Below are positions 34,311-46,124 of a DNA stretch of 64,000 nucleotides, one piece after another (within the stretch, counting starts at the first letter, position 1; the number at the start of each line of letters is the position of its first letter). Both the position numbers and the translations under genes were made by a program. Source of the DNA: Cryptomeria japonica (taxonomy: Eukaryota > Streptophyta > Pinopsida > Cupressales > Cupressaceae); NCBI RefSeq assembly GCF_030272615.1, contig NC_081411.1, forward strand, positions 216,702,154-216,766,153, read 5' to 3'. The notes under the pieces are model-generated. The model worked only from the letters and a program-made list of their open reading frames with translations, did no database searches and was not told where the DNA came from.

Positions 34311-37189
34311 TGGCTACATCTAGTGTTGAAACTCCTTTGGTTGTTGAAATTACTGAGTGGGCATGACCAAACTTCAAGGATCGTCTATTTATCTCTATGG
34401 AAGATGATATTGAGAGTGTGTCTTCATCGGTACCCTATGCAGTACTGCTCATTAAAGATATTATAGTTTACATGCATTGTCCCATTGAGGAATTGGGAAG
34501 CTCACAAATGTTGAATCTGTACAACAATCAGCTATCTGATTAGATTTCAATATTGAAACCAAAATTTCAAGGATTGAAAGACAAGGGTTTTGCACAATTC
34601 ATTAGGTTTCTGATGTTCTATGTATAGGAATGGATCTGGTTCATATTGAGCCTAGTACACAATGAATTCATTTGGTTGGACAAGCCTCACAAGATCACCA
34701 AGATAGTTATTCAAGATGTGACAAGATTATGTGCATCCGATGAGCTACCATCATTGAAAGAAGTAAAGAATGACATTGTGACTAATGTAACTAGGTCAAA
34801 ATTCAATAAACGGGCAATGACAATCAACAACATCCTAGATAATTATATTAGGTTTGTATCAATGGTAATTGGCTATAATATTTACTATTCTAGCAGAGAA
34901 AATTATGTTTCCGATAATGTTATATATGTTGCTTATGAAATTATGAGAGAAAATAAGAAGTGTGACTTTTGTGAATTCCTTCGGAGTGATCTTATTAAGA
35001 ATATAAAGAAGATCAAATAAAATAAGAAACATCCTTTCAAGTTAAGAATACTGCTTTTATGTTTATTTTTCTACTTTGTGAAAGAGGTTCTGGGTGTTGG
35101 GCAAGTATAGTGGGCCTTTGATCGGCCAGTAGGAGTTCAGATATGAGAATACCTATACAATTACAATGACTATAAGGACCGAAATAAGAATATATGGGGT
35201 TACTTCAAAAAATTCTAGAAGGAAATGCATGAGAGGGAGAGAATCCATAAATCTATTGTAGAGAAATATCAAGACACTATCTACTTTATGGTAGATACAG
35301 ATCAATGTTTTATGGAAGCAAGCTTAAATCTTTAGTCAATCTATCTGGTGAATAGAAAAGGAAGAGAGGACAAGCTAGAGTATTTATTCATGTTGATGAA
35401 TAAGAGACAGAATCAGATGAAGCAATGAAGGAGGTGAAGGAGGTGAAGGCTAAAGCTGCCAAGGCCATAAAAGCTACAAAAGAAAAATCATTCGGTGAAG
35501 CCAAACCTAGTAAGAAATGTAAGCCATCAGAACTTGATGAGGCATTACAGAAAGGTAAGCTATAATTTAAGCCTCTCGTGTCTTTAAGTGAAATTGTGAA
35601 TGAAGTTGTGAAGAACGGGAACTTGAAGCCATTAGCAAAGTGGTATGAAAATTTTGATGAATCTGGCAAAAGAACTTTAGAAGAAGCTACTATAGAGTAT
35701 TGAATGTATATAGTAAAGCCCTGATTGAGTTAATGTTAGTCATACCCAAGAGCTTGTATGAAATTTTGGATGCTAGGAGACAAACAATAAGTAAGCAAGA
35801 TGAGAACTTGAAAGATTATATATTAGTCAGTTTATGTTCTGTTATTTCTAAGGAGGAGATAGATAGATTACTTAAATCTATAAAGAATGAATTTAGAAGT
35901 AAGCACAGAGTAAATAAAATCATGTTTGGAAAGATTGATGAAGTTGCAATGGAGACAAAAAAGATTTTGACAAAAGTTTTGTTACATAATCAGTATGAAG
36001 TCAATCAGGCTAAAGGGTAAGAAGAATCTCATCCAGGAGAGAAAAACGTGCCATCACAAGTCAATCCAGAAGTCGAGTAGATAGTAGATGATACTTCCAT
36101 CCCAGAAGTCCAGAAAATTATGCATGTAGAGGTTAATGTGCAAAAAGAAGTCAGATCTGAAGATGCAGTTGACAAGGGTGATGCAGATGCAGGAAAAGAA
36201 AATGAAGGAAAGGACAAGGTTGAGAATCATTTGGTTGCTGTAGTTGACCCTCCGCTTTTTTAGAAGAATGTAGAAATAAAAAAGGTGGAGGTTAAAGTTG
36301 AATTCAAGACTGATGCAAAGGACACTACAAAGACAATAAGAGGAAAGAAAGTTATTGATGATCTAGAATTTATTCAAGGTCTAATTAACCTTGCTTAGCT
36401 GTCTCCAATTCAAAATATTCAACTTCCATCATTTTCTCAAGCCAAGGCCAATTAGGATCTTTTGAAATCTCATACAAAGGATAGTATGTTTCACTAACCC
36501 TGACAACCGGTGTTTTTGAAAAATTGATTCCCTCATTTCAAAAGGATATTTTAGATACTCCATCCAGTAAATTAAAGAGTTTGATTAACTCTATAAATAC
36601 ACATTTTGAATCTTTTGAGAAATTTAATGAGGAGAAGGTCAGAAATGAATTCAATGCAAAGAGGCTCTGAAATTTGAAAAAGATGATTGCTAAAGACAGA
36701 GTCACTTTAGATGCCTGAGTGAAGAATATGAAAGATGCACTATCTGAAGGTAGAAACTTATATAAATCATGCTTATCTCAGTCCAAGTTCACTGATGACA
36801 TTGAGAAGAAGTCTAAGGTGCATGAGAATGAGCTTGAATGCATATCTTAGTTAGTTGTTCCCCTGTTAGTATCATTGAGTAGTCATGAAAATCAAGTGAT
36901 ATCACTACTTGAGAAAATTAGAAGGTTGAGTCTTGACTAGGAGACAATAATTGGTAGAGTTGGAGAACTTAGGTGTCTCATTACTCCTAAGTTAGATATT
37001 ATGCTCAGTGCCCTAAAATACTCTCAAGATGCTTTGGAAAATAGTGATCTAATAGACCTAAAGACCATAGAAGCCCAAGCTTATCTTTTTAGTGGTTTGA
37101 TAACAATTTTGGAGAGCTTGAAGAAGGATTGGGACATCCACTTGGACATAGTGAATATTTCATATGCAGACATCTTCAAATTTTTGTGA
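34311..37189 (+). pseudogene. TE7 long ORF of unknown function
   Basis: Starting at ATG 34311 (MATSSVETPLVVEITEWA) a single broken coding region runs about 2.9 kb to just before the polypurine tract. The best open pieces are 34646-35020 (LDKPHKITKIVIQDVTRL...), 35700-36020 and 37001-37189 (LKYSQDALENSDLIDLKTIE). The middle is rich in Lys, Glu and Val (35410-35700 and 36100-36350) with low complexity. No RT, integrase, protease, zinc knuckle or membrane segment is seen. A related reading frame is found in TE10 (SVEKYQDTI-F-VDTDQCFME versus IVEKYKKHI-FIISIDKCYME). It could be an element-specific accessory ORF or a captured gene. Confidence 0.55.
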
Positions 37190-37389
37190 GTGTAGCATTT
37201 TTTATTTCCAAAATTTTATCTTTGGCATTGTTGTCAAAGGGGGAGTGTAGAGCAATGAAAAATATTGGTCTTAGGGGAATTTATTGATTTTTGGAGTCCA
37301 ATAGTTAGTTGCAGTGTATATACCTTGGTTGTGGTCTGACACTTGGTCATTTTCCACTAAATGTTGCCATCAATGCCAAAGGGGGAGAT

Positions 37390-38488
37390 TGTTGGCAAGA
37401 GACACTACATTGTTGTTTATGCATTGTCATTGATGGTAACTTGAGTTAATTATCCAATCCATAGATCATGATTCAATCATATCGGAAGATTGATTAAGGT
37501 CTGGTGAGGTCTGATGAAAAGAACTGGTCATCTGATAGAATGTATAGAGTTTTGGTTGGTGCTTCAGATGTCTTTATTATTTGGTGTTGTGATTCTCAAA
37601 GATGCATTATTGATGTGTAATATGCCTTATTCTAGGTTTATGGCCTCCGGTATTGATTCTTGTGTAAACTGGAAGATCCGGTAGACAAGTTTTCTAGAAG
37701 AATAGTGTTCATCAATAGTAGTGTGTGAAGATTCTTTGTGCGGATCGTGCGAAGTGATTTTGGTGATTTCTGGCATGTTCAAGGTTGTTGAGTCAACATG
37801 TGGGAAGCGTGTGGACAATTTAGTTTGGTTTGATTGGTTGTTTTTGGATCGAATTGAGCCGACTTGGGCAACACGTTTCATTTGCATGTTATACATTTTG
37901 GGCCGACATGAAATAGATTTAATTTGATGTTGTGGATATATATAGGTGATTGATTTGATCATTTTGGTATTTGTAATTATGTATGGTGTGTGTATGAGTG
38001 ATTGTGTGTAGTTTCACATGCGCAGTTGAAGGATTTGTGCTCCGGAATTTAGCAGAACATAGTAGAGTATTTTACACTTAACTTGAACTTTTTTTGACAT
38101 TTGTAGATATTGTTTATCAGTTCAGACATTCCAATAATTATCTGTAATCATTTTGTAAGGTAGTGAGCCTTTTAGGGTTGTAGCCCTTATTTTAATTTGA
38201 GCAATGAGCTCTAGGCAGTGTGCCTGAATGCATGTGCATCCCCCTCATGTACTATTTTTATACTTCTAATAGAGTATATTAATATTTTGGGTCTCAATCC
38301 CACTGTGTTTTCCCCTTAATTGGGTCTCCATTTAAAAATCTTGGTGTTATGGTGTTATTGTTGTTAGCTTTGTGTTTATGTACTTTACTTTTATTCATTT
38401 GCATTAAGTGGATTAAAGGACAGTTTAAGAAGGTTAAAAATTTCATAACATTGATTCACCCCCCTCTTCATGTTCCTTGATTGCAACA
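37390..38488 (+). repeat. TE7 3' LTR
   Basis: The borders are TGTTGG and TTGCAACA (1,099 bases). It is preceded by the tract atgccaaagggggagat (37373-37389) and carries the C-rich 'gattcacccccctct' motif before its end. TTATA (38489-38493) directly follows and would be one side of the target duplication; the other side has been lost. Confidence 0.85.
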
Positions 38489-38930
38489 TTATAGGGCCAA
38501 TCAATCCCTCATCTAGTGCAGGCCATAAACACATGGTGACAACAATAGAATATTTCACAAAGTGGGTGGAGGCTATCCCAATGAAATGGACTAGTTCCTA
38601 AGTAGTTTGACATTTTATTAAAGAGAGCATTCTAGTATGTTTTAGGACCCCATTGAAGTTAGTAATAGATAATTCTATGAATTTTTCCTCTTCAGAAGTG
38701 ATGCTTTTCTATTATGAACATGGAATTACCTTGGCCCATTCATTAGACTATTATCCTCAAGGGAATGGATAGGTGGATTTCAGTAACAAGAATTTGATAA
38801 CTATAATGAATAAGTTGGTTAATGAGAACCAAAAGAACTGGCATAAGAAGTTGTACGATGTCCTTTGGACCAATAGGACCTCTCCAAATAAGGCTATGGT
38901 AATTAAACAAATAAAATTCATTTAATTAAG
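38489..38930 (+). pseudogene. TE5 gypsy integrase core
   Basis: The translation gives IGPINPSSSAGHKHM, YFTKWVEAIPMK, LVIDNSMNF and YYPQGNG-VDFSNKNL, then NWHKKLYDVLWTNRTSPNKA. This is the DDE core of a gypsy integrase: the second Asp (DN) is visible, while the catalytic Glu of GQAE.SN is lost to a stop and VDF. The frame ends at the TE8 LTR fragment. Together with 26440-27188 and 32822-34090 it is one pol gene. Confidence 0.8.
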
Positions 38931-39117
38931 TGGACAAAAATAGGTGTCTACAAATATAATGCAAAAAATAGAGGCAAAAATAAAAAATCACAATAACACA
39001 AAGATGTAACATGGTTCACGCAATGTGGGCTACAGCCACTAGAGAAACAACTATCCACTTCTTTTCTATTATCTAACAAAGAGAAAATAACAATATGATA
39101 TCAATTTTAGACATAAT

Positions 39118-41690
39118 CTACCACTGAGAGGGGGGTGAATCAGTGGTTTACAAACTTTTCCCTTTATCTATCCTATGTGTGTATACCAGTTATCAAAATT
39201 AACAGAAAATGGACTTACCGGTTAGATGGGAGACTATCACAATGCAATCACACATACAAATGGACATCACATAACACCAATATATACAAGGAAAACCCAA
39301 GATGGAAAAAAACTAGATGAAATGATGTTGGAGTCTACTACTCCAATCCAACCTCATAATGAATCTTTGATTACAATGTTTAGGGTACCAACCTAAGGAG
39401 AACCAACCCCTGATTTAGGGCACCAACACAAGGAGCACCAACCCTTGATTTAGGGCACCAACCTAAGGAGAACCAACCCCTAATTTAGGGCACCAACCCA
39501 AGGAGATACAACCCCTACACTGAGCTCCAACTCAGTGGTCTACTATGAGTATATTCAAATACAAAAGTAATAGTCTTGTTACAAATGGATTTTGTAACTC
39601 TTCTGCAAATCCCTTTACCGATTCTCTGCTCACCTCACTACCACAACCCTATCTCCAGATGCAACTAACTCTCTGTTGCACCTTGCTAGTTCAGCCTCTT
39701 CTCCTTCTTTGTCGGTTTTGCACTCTGCCTGTTCTCTCTTCTCTCTGCTACACTACTTCTCTCCACTGGTACTACACTCTGTTGGTTCTATGATTGCCTC
39801 CTCTGCAATCTTCTGCAACTCTTCTCTGTCGGTATGGTCACTATCAGTTACCTCACTATTTCCGATTGAACACTTCAACCTATTTATTCCTCACACTCAA
39901 TATCTTCTTCTTTTTCTTGGTGAGCACTTGAATGATTTCATCTTACATGCAACAACACTCTCTCATTCAGAGGAAGCCCTCATCCATTTTGGCTTGCATA
40001 TTTATAAATTGGTTTTCTCGCCAAAAACCAATTCAAACTTCAGGCGGTTAGGGTTTCCTCATCGACCTCGAGGAAAACCAAATCCAATCAGATCTCATCA
40101 GATCTAATCTCCTTGATTGATGAACTATAACTCATTAATCAATCCCACCATTGTCATTCCTTCCTGATCACGCCTTCTTTTTTTAGCATTCTTCTTTTAA
40201 CCTGTCAATGGATTTCATGGTTGATCACCAAGAATGGCTTCGTAGTTCCCTTCACCTGCCTCAATCTGCCCAAACAGTTTGTGCTGGATCTTTGTCATAT
40301 GTTTGACCTCAAGATAAAAACCTCTATTGTGCATCCCATGAATCACGCAATCAACATAAATGTTAAACACCATCTACCTCGCCACCAGCCACTTCACCGA
40401 CTCAACACACTGACCTGTGCAAGCATGCCACTTCACCTCCATGTGGCCCCTGTGTCAGCATCCACCTTTTCTTGATCATATGTGTCGACACACAAGTGAT
40501 CACCAACCAACTCCATTACCAGGTTCATCTACCAGGTTACTAACCCTGTCGGTTAAACCCTTAACCGGTCTATCATCAACCTTGCACCTTTCTTCTCTTC
40601 TGATGGAACACTCAATTGGTTAGCACATTTGCTAACCTACCTTATGCACATCCTTATCAGATGGGAGTCTTCTGCATCTGTTCTTTGTTAGCATTATCAG
40701 TGGACATACTTACTGGTAAACACCTTGATGACACCATGTCATCAACCTTCAACAGTTTCCATCTGAGGCATCTGCATGCCGGTTGCACTCTCTATCTGCA
40801 GCCACTCAACCTTTCCTTCTTCATCATTAGACTAGACAAAATCTCAACCAGTTTGTCAAGGTGACAAACCCATCACTCTTCATCTATCCCGACAACTCAT
40901 TATGCCTTCTCTATCGGTCCAGTGCATAACCCTGATTTTATGCACTTGAGGCATCTTTGTGATTCACAAGTAGATCCAGTGTGAGCCTTCAAACACTTGC
41001 CTTTAATTCTTCTGTCTTATCTCACAAAACTATGATGCACACTTTGCATAATATGAGATAAGCTCCACTTACCGATGGGAGTGGGTCCCTGTCATCTGCA
41101 TCTTGCCATGCACCAATGTGGCTTCCCTTTTTAAGAAACACACCTCCAAATAGGCACATGTGATCCAGTTGGGGAACATTCATTGTTAGTCATCTCTTCA
41201 AATGGTGACTACAACATTATCTGGTAGGAGTCTTGTTGCTCTACATCCACACAATATATCAATGACTTTTTACATCCTTCTCCTCCAGTGTTGATGTGAT
41301 TTAGGTAACATTCTGCCTCTTCATCACAATCAATAGCTGAACATATTGCTCATCCTACTTGTACACTGGTCATAAGCTTGTCAGTTGGCAACTACTCACT
41401 GTCAACACAACACTTACCAATTGACACCCTTTCCTTACCAGTGATAGATTGTACTGCTAACATGTCCATTTCATCCACAAAAGTCAAACACTAACTTGTG
41501 TACTGGTGACTCCAGTGGTCATTGTACTGAATGACATTCTCTCCCTTACCTTACCACTGTTCAGCAACACAAGGTGATATCAAAGACATCTCATCCTCTA
41601 TGCATCCATGACAATGTTGCACAGACATCTTTTATATTGGTAGTCATCCTATACCAGTTGACATCGATGGCAACACAATGCCAACAATCC
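39118..41690 (-). mobile_element. TE9: probable solo LTR, about 2.57 kb
   Basis: It begins ctaccactgagaggggggtgaatcag, the G-rich motif found at the left edge of the other minus-oriented long LTRs here, and ends near gccaacaatcc. The nine bases AGACATAAT occur at 39109-39117 and again at 41691-41699, so a target duplication lies within them. No primer site, purine tract or pol motif is inside, which fits recombination between two LTRs. The exact termini are uncertain because TG...CA ends cannot be placed with the duplication. Confidence 0.6.
39379..39518. repeat. 35-bp minisatellite, 4 units
   Basis: Four adjacent units of about 35 bases (tttagggcaccaacctaagg, then agaaccaacccctga) are nearly identical. 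They lie in the TE9 LTR. Confidence 0.85.
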
Positions 41691-41778
41691 AGACATAATA
41701 CAATACCTCCATTAAATAGGGTTGCCTTCAAAAACAAACACAAGTACATAAAATATTTACTGTTAGATATAGGACAAT

Positions 41779-42655
41779 GATTTTTGAATAACTAAAATAC
41801 TAAGAGGGGAGGGGTGAATTAGTCTTCCCTTGAACTTATTTAAACTATGTATTAGCCAATCACATAGCATAATTCAAAATGCAGTAAACAAGAAATGGAG
41901 ATATAACACGAGATTTGTGCATGGAAAACCCAATATGTGAAAAACCATAGACAAATGATACTCTTAGGAATAGTGTAGTATGCAAATAGTTACACAGTAC
42001 AAGGAGGTGGCTCACTACTGGTTTGGCTCACTTCCAGTTTGGCTCACTGTCGATTTGGACTTGTTGTCCAAATACAAAAGAGGGCTTATAGCCAATATTT
42101 ACAGAGTATACAAAATTTGAATTGTTACAAGTGCATCTAACATATGCAAGGAATATAGTTCCCTTGAAGTACATGAACTATCACATAAATTTGCTATGCT
42201 AAACTTGCACACAAAACATAACCACAAATCTTTCACACATAGCACATCAAAATAGTTGTCTTTCAACAACCATGCCTCTAGAATATGATATCCTTGATGA
42301 TATATATCCATACCATTTGAATGTTAAGTCAGCTTAGTCGGAGTGGATGAGACCAGACTTAATCCACACACTACAACAATCTAGGAGGCTTCATGTGGTG
42401 TCGTCTTTCAGCTACAAACTTGAGAAGTGTGCATCACAACATATCCTAATGGGACTGAAACTTGAAATGTGTGCAACAAACATATCTAGATAGGACCAGA
42501 CTCAAACATTACTTTCGGTAACACACAAAATTATCAAACCTCAAAACTAAGCAAATCATGATAAAGCAAACTTATCCAGACCTGATCACATACATGCATG
42601 TCGGATAGAAACAATAACCATGACATCAATGACAACAATGACAAGTAGGCAAACA
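41779..42655 (-). repeat. TE10 3' LTR
   Basis: The G-rich motif 'taagaggggaggggtgaattag' is near the left border and AAACA is the right border, followed by the purine-tract complement at 42656-42675. The length is about 0.88 kb. Confidence 0.7.
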
Positions 42656-43299
42656 ATCTCCCCCTTTGTCATTTATGGTAATATAAGTTGTACAGATTAA
42701 GTTTGTTGAACCGGGAAATAAAACATCAATAGCTTTGCATGAAATGAAAGAGAGTAATTAAAATTCTAGAATTACTCCTACCACTACAATTGCTCCTACA
42801 ACTCCAACTACTCTCCCTTTGACAACAATGACAAAGGGTAAGAAGATTATCAAAAACTTATGAACTCCCACTAACAAGAATAACTACTAATTTCCAGAGG
42901 ACTGTTTGAGGTTCTAGGCGTGAACTGTCCAGGAGTCCTTGTGTGAGTCCCAATGAGAGATTGCTTTTGTCAGAAACTCTATGTCAGCTAGAAGGGACAC
43001 ATGAAGTTGATCTGCTTCAAGGATGGAACCAAGATCAGTATAAGATAATTTTGAAGCACAAGAACTAGCCCTATTTATAAAAGAGATACTTTCATTGCTA
43101 GTATATCTTAGCTTTCCTAGCGGAATGATAATGTCCCTTTGATGTTACAGCTCATAGTATCTATTATGAAGTTCCTCAATATTGGATCTTTCAAAGCTAG
43201 ATAGATTTTTGGAAAGTTTGAAGTTTTCTTGTGCTTTCCAGATCTTGTCTTCAATAATGTTCATCTCATTTTTTATGCTTTGAGTGGCATCTGACCATT

Positions 43300-44285
43300 G
43301 TAGACTGAAATCAAACAATATATATCTTCATTCTCCAAATAGGACTGACCTTTAGAGATAAGTTGTGAAAGGTGTAGATGAGAAGATTCACATTTGGACT
43401 TGATTTGCTGCAAGAGCCTTTCTCTGATGCTGATTTTGTTGTAGATTCACATTTGGAGTCATCTTGATTGTCTAAAGATTTGATCAGCATTTTGCACTTT
43501 TCAACATTCACAATATCCAGATCTAACTGACATTCAAGTAAATCAACATGGAGTGTTGTCAGGAGATCTTCAACAATTTTATTGCTTTTTGCAGAAATCT
43601 TGCCTTGCATAAGAAATAAATGCTTCTCCAATCTCAATCTTTTGAACCAAATCCATATTGAATAAATCAACACATTGCATAGAGGATGTGATTGGCAGGA
43701 GAATCAATGGAGCATAGAATATCTTTTTCCATGCATCTTTTTAGTAGTCGTAACTAGTTCCAATTAAGGATACCTGCACATTCGATTCCTTAGTTGAAGC
43801 ATCTGTCTTTACTTCTGATGAAACGTCACAATCGGTACTTTTCTTATCCTTATCAGAAACTTGGTTGTCAATAGACTCTTCAACCTATTTTCCCTTGTCA
43901 GATCCAGAATTGACGGGAGGGACTTCAAAAATTTTGGGAGCATAATTGTTGTTCATAACATTGTCTACAAGAGTTTCTATGGTAGACACATCATTCATAT
44001 CCATAGGAAAATTTCAAGGATCACCTTTGTCTTTAGAAACAAACATATGCACATCTTCAGGTACACTGATGGTGGTACTAGAATTAGAGGAGAGAAGACC
44101 ACAATTCTTGGCAATAGACACAACTATATCCATCATATTTTTATGAACTTGCTCTTTGGCATTGGGTATGCCAAGCATGAGATCATCTAAGTTCTTTTTG
44201 GTTCTCAACTCTGTTTTACATACTTCCAATAGGGTGGCCTTGTTTTGCAGAGAGGGGGTGGATTTGACTACCTCAAATATATGAT
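43300..44285 (-). pseudogene. TE10 unknown ORF, 3' part
   Basis: Leftward from 44285 the translation begins IFEVVKSTPSLQNKATLLEV and continues KTELRTKKNLDDLMLGIPNAKEQ (44229-44014). After a stop, Ser/Asp/Lys-rich text follows, and then a frame at 43673-43311 with VDLLECQLDLDIVNVEKCKML. Heptad-like Leu/Ile spacing suggests helices. No known domain is seen. It is the continuation of 63080-63990. Confidence 0.6.
44281..44285. other. TE11 target site duplication, left copy
   Basis: ATGAT stands directly before the TE11 5' LTR and is repeated at 63075-63079 after the 3' LTR. Confidence 0.9.
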
Positions 44286-44791
44286 TGTAGCGTCGTAAAT
44301 TGTACGCACTTGCTAGGGTGGTACAATTTCACACCTAGTTTAGCACCCGCCTTGGCGCATTTTGCATTTTTGCATTGCATTTCGCCTTTAGCACTTAATT
44401 AATGAAATTAATTAGGTCTAGGGTTCTATTTCATCATCTTCCACATCATAAAGTTGGGCCCTTTCATTAAAGTGTGCTCTTTTTATTTTATTCCTCCAAT
44501 ACATCATTCAATCAAAAACACCCTAATTAAGTCCTATTTTGAACTTGGGGGCTTGATTTCGGGGGTCAAAACATCTCGAAATCACCTGTAACTTCAGGAT
44601 TCTCTCTAAAATCATAAAATTTGGTGAAAAGTTGTCGGGACCGTGGCGCCCGGAGTGCACATGGTCCCAGACATTTTTCCCAAAATTTTAGGAGCGTGAT
44701 CCAATCATAAAATAAAGCTTAACCCCAAGAAATTGGCGGGAGATTCAATCTCTAGGTCGGCCAAAAATTGAAATTACGACCTAGGGTTTCA

Positions 44792-44799
44792 TATATAAG
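44792..44799 (+). promoter_or_regulatory. TATA box of the TE11 LTR promoter
   Basis: TATATAAG sits in the LTR with a pyrimidine-rich 'ctctctttcttc' about 10 bases downstream, where transcription may start. The same site is in the 3' LTR at 61929-61936. No start-site evidence is available. Confidence 0.55.
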
Positions 44800-45404
44800 A
44801 GCTCTCTTTCTTCATTTGAAAGGATCCGGATTTTTGGTTTTCAGGACCTCATATGCAGCGAAAGAGCAGATCTTTGCAGACTTCAACAATGTTCAACATC
44901 CATCCATCAAGCATTCAATTTCATTCATCCATTTAGGGCTTTGAAGACATTGAAGAGCAATAAGAGATTACCGATTGAAGATTGGCTTGTACCTCTCCCT
45001 TGGGGTTGGGTATGATTTAATGTTGTTTTCATGTCTTTGCATAAGCTTGAATATATCATTCATTCATGCTTTAGATCACTTTGCATCTTGATTTAGAGCA
45101 TTTACATTATCATTTACAAGCAATTAGGGTTTACTTTCTAGGTTGCTCTAGTTGGCTTACTTGCATTTTAGGATCTTGCACACACACAAGGTCTACACAC
45201 ACAATACTTTTACAATACAACTTGGCTATTCATGGAGGTGGAAATCACCGAAGCGGGGGTTTGACTAAGGCAAAACCCTATATAGCCGCCCACCACACCT
45301 TTTCAGATATTAATGCAGGTTTCGGGATTCGGACGACGCCGCAGGTTGCAGATCCGGGAAAAGCAGGTCGAGACAGCACTTCACACCGAGTTGCAGAGCA
45401 AAAG

Positions 45405-45510
45405 ACCAGGACAGGGGCGTGGGTCACCCTGGTCCTGCCAGGACAGGGGTGCTGGGTGCCCTGGTCCCTGGGACAGAGGCGTTGGGCGCCCTGGTCCTCC
45501 TGACAGACAG
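45405..45510 (+). repeat. GC-rich ~30-bp tandem repeat in the TE11 LTR
   Basis: Three diverged units of the form 'ctggtcc.(c)tg..gacaggggcg.tgggcgcc' follow one another, well above the local GC content. Each unit can fold on itself (gtcct-gcc-aggac). The second LTR has the same array at about 62548-62640. Long frames that cross it on both strands follow from this composition. Confidence 0.75.
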
Positions 45511-45941
45511 CAATTTTTAACATTTCCGACAGCTTTCCGGAGTGCAAAACAGTAGTTTCAGGAGCAGTTTCTGGGACAGAATCAGGACAGTGGCACCCAC
45601 GCCCCCGTCCCGAACATTTTCACTCAGATTTTGACTCTAGGTACGCATCTGCATTCTTTTTTTTTCCTTGTGTTTACAGCTTTTCATTGTTTAATCTCAA
45701 TTCTGCAATCTTATTACTAGTTCATACTTGCACTTTGGAGTTAGGACTTGAACTTGCATCATTTTATCTTTCAATTACAACAAAGGAATAGAAATCCTAA
45801 TAGGTATCCCGTGGCTCTCTCTTCCACAAAAAGAAGTAGCCAATTGTGTGATACCTCTAGGCTCTTTCGTATTCCGTAATGTGTGTCAAAAGGTAGGATT
45901 AGGGCATGTTAACCTAGTCTTGCTTTTTCCCCTACACATTT

Positions 45942-45960
45942 TGGTGAACCCGACGTGAAT
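45942..45960 (+). other. TE11 primer binding site
   Basis: The sequence tggtgaacccgacgtgaat begins three bases after the LTR end. From memory it is complementary to the 3' end of plant tRNA-Trp (ending ...cgtcgggttcacca). A direct comparison with tRNA sequences would settle the primer. Confidence 0.7.
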
Positions 45961-46124
45961 CTATCATTGCTTCCTCTTGCATTGCATTTGTTAGATCTAG
46001 ATCTAGATTTAGTGTGCTTCATTTAAGTTTCATTTTTTTTCATTAAAAGAAAAAAAAATAGGGAAAAGAAAGAGTGTGTCTCTTTGCATTGTGTGTTTAA
46101 GTTTTATGCAACTTTTATTTCAAA

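Larger units (their letters stand above)
34095..38488 (+). mobile_element. TE7: plus-strand half-element with 3' LTR
   Basis: The right border is the LTR 37390-38488 followed at 38489 by the resumption of TE5 integrase (IGPINPSSSAGH). The left border is fuzzy: no 5' LTR is present, and about 80 residues of TE5 integrase that should precede IGPINP are missing, so a deletion removed both. The LTR matches the TE4 family (shared 'ttgggccgacatg' and 'gatatatata-gtgattgat' blocks, reverse complement at 18040-18115). The interior carries a long unrecognised ORF. Confidence 0.7.
38945..41778 (-). mobile_element. TE8: LTR fragment of the TE2 family, split by TE9
   Basis: 38945-39117 is the reverse complement of the end of the TE2 LTR (10600-10760; shared 'aatcacaataacac', 'gtgggctacagccac' and 'aagtgg' blocks), starting TGTCTAC. 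After TE9 the same LTR continues at about 41700-41778 (gacataatacaatacctcc, gggttgccttc, compare the reverse complement of 10490-10580). It is then cut by TE10. So a TE2-family LTR in opposite orientation existed here before TE9 and TE10 arrived. Confidence 0.7.
44286..45938 (+). repeat. TE11 5' LTR
   Basis: It is 1,653 bases, TGTAGCGTCG to CTACACA. It is nearly the same as 61408-63074; the most visible difference is an 18-base block (catatctgacagccatga type, near 61738) absent here. A TATA-like TATATAAG is at 44792-44799. The unique GC-rich part (45405-45510) holds three ~30-base repeats. Confidence 0.92.

Noticed and set aside
39379-39518. TTTAGGG words in TE9 as telomeric repeat
   Set aside because: TTTAGGG recurs every 35 bases as part of a minisatellite unit, not as a 7-base array.
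45081-45503. 140-codon ORF in the TE11 5' LTR
   Set aside because: It lies in an LTR and is present, shifted and broken, in the other LTR (62112-62582). Overlapping frames on the opposite strand are equally long because of the GC-rich repeat.
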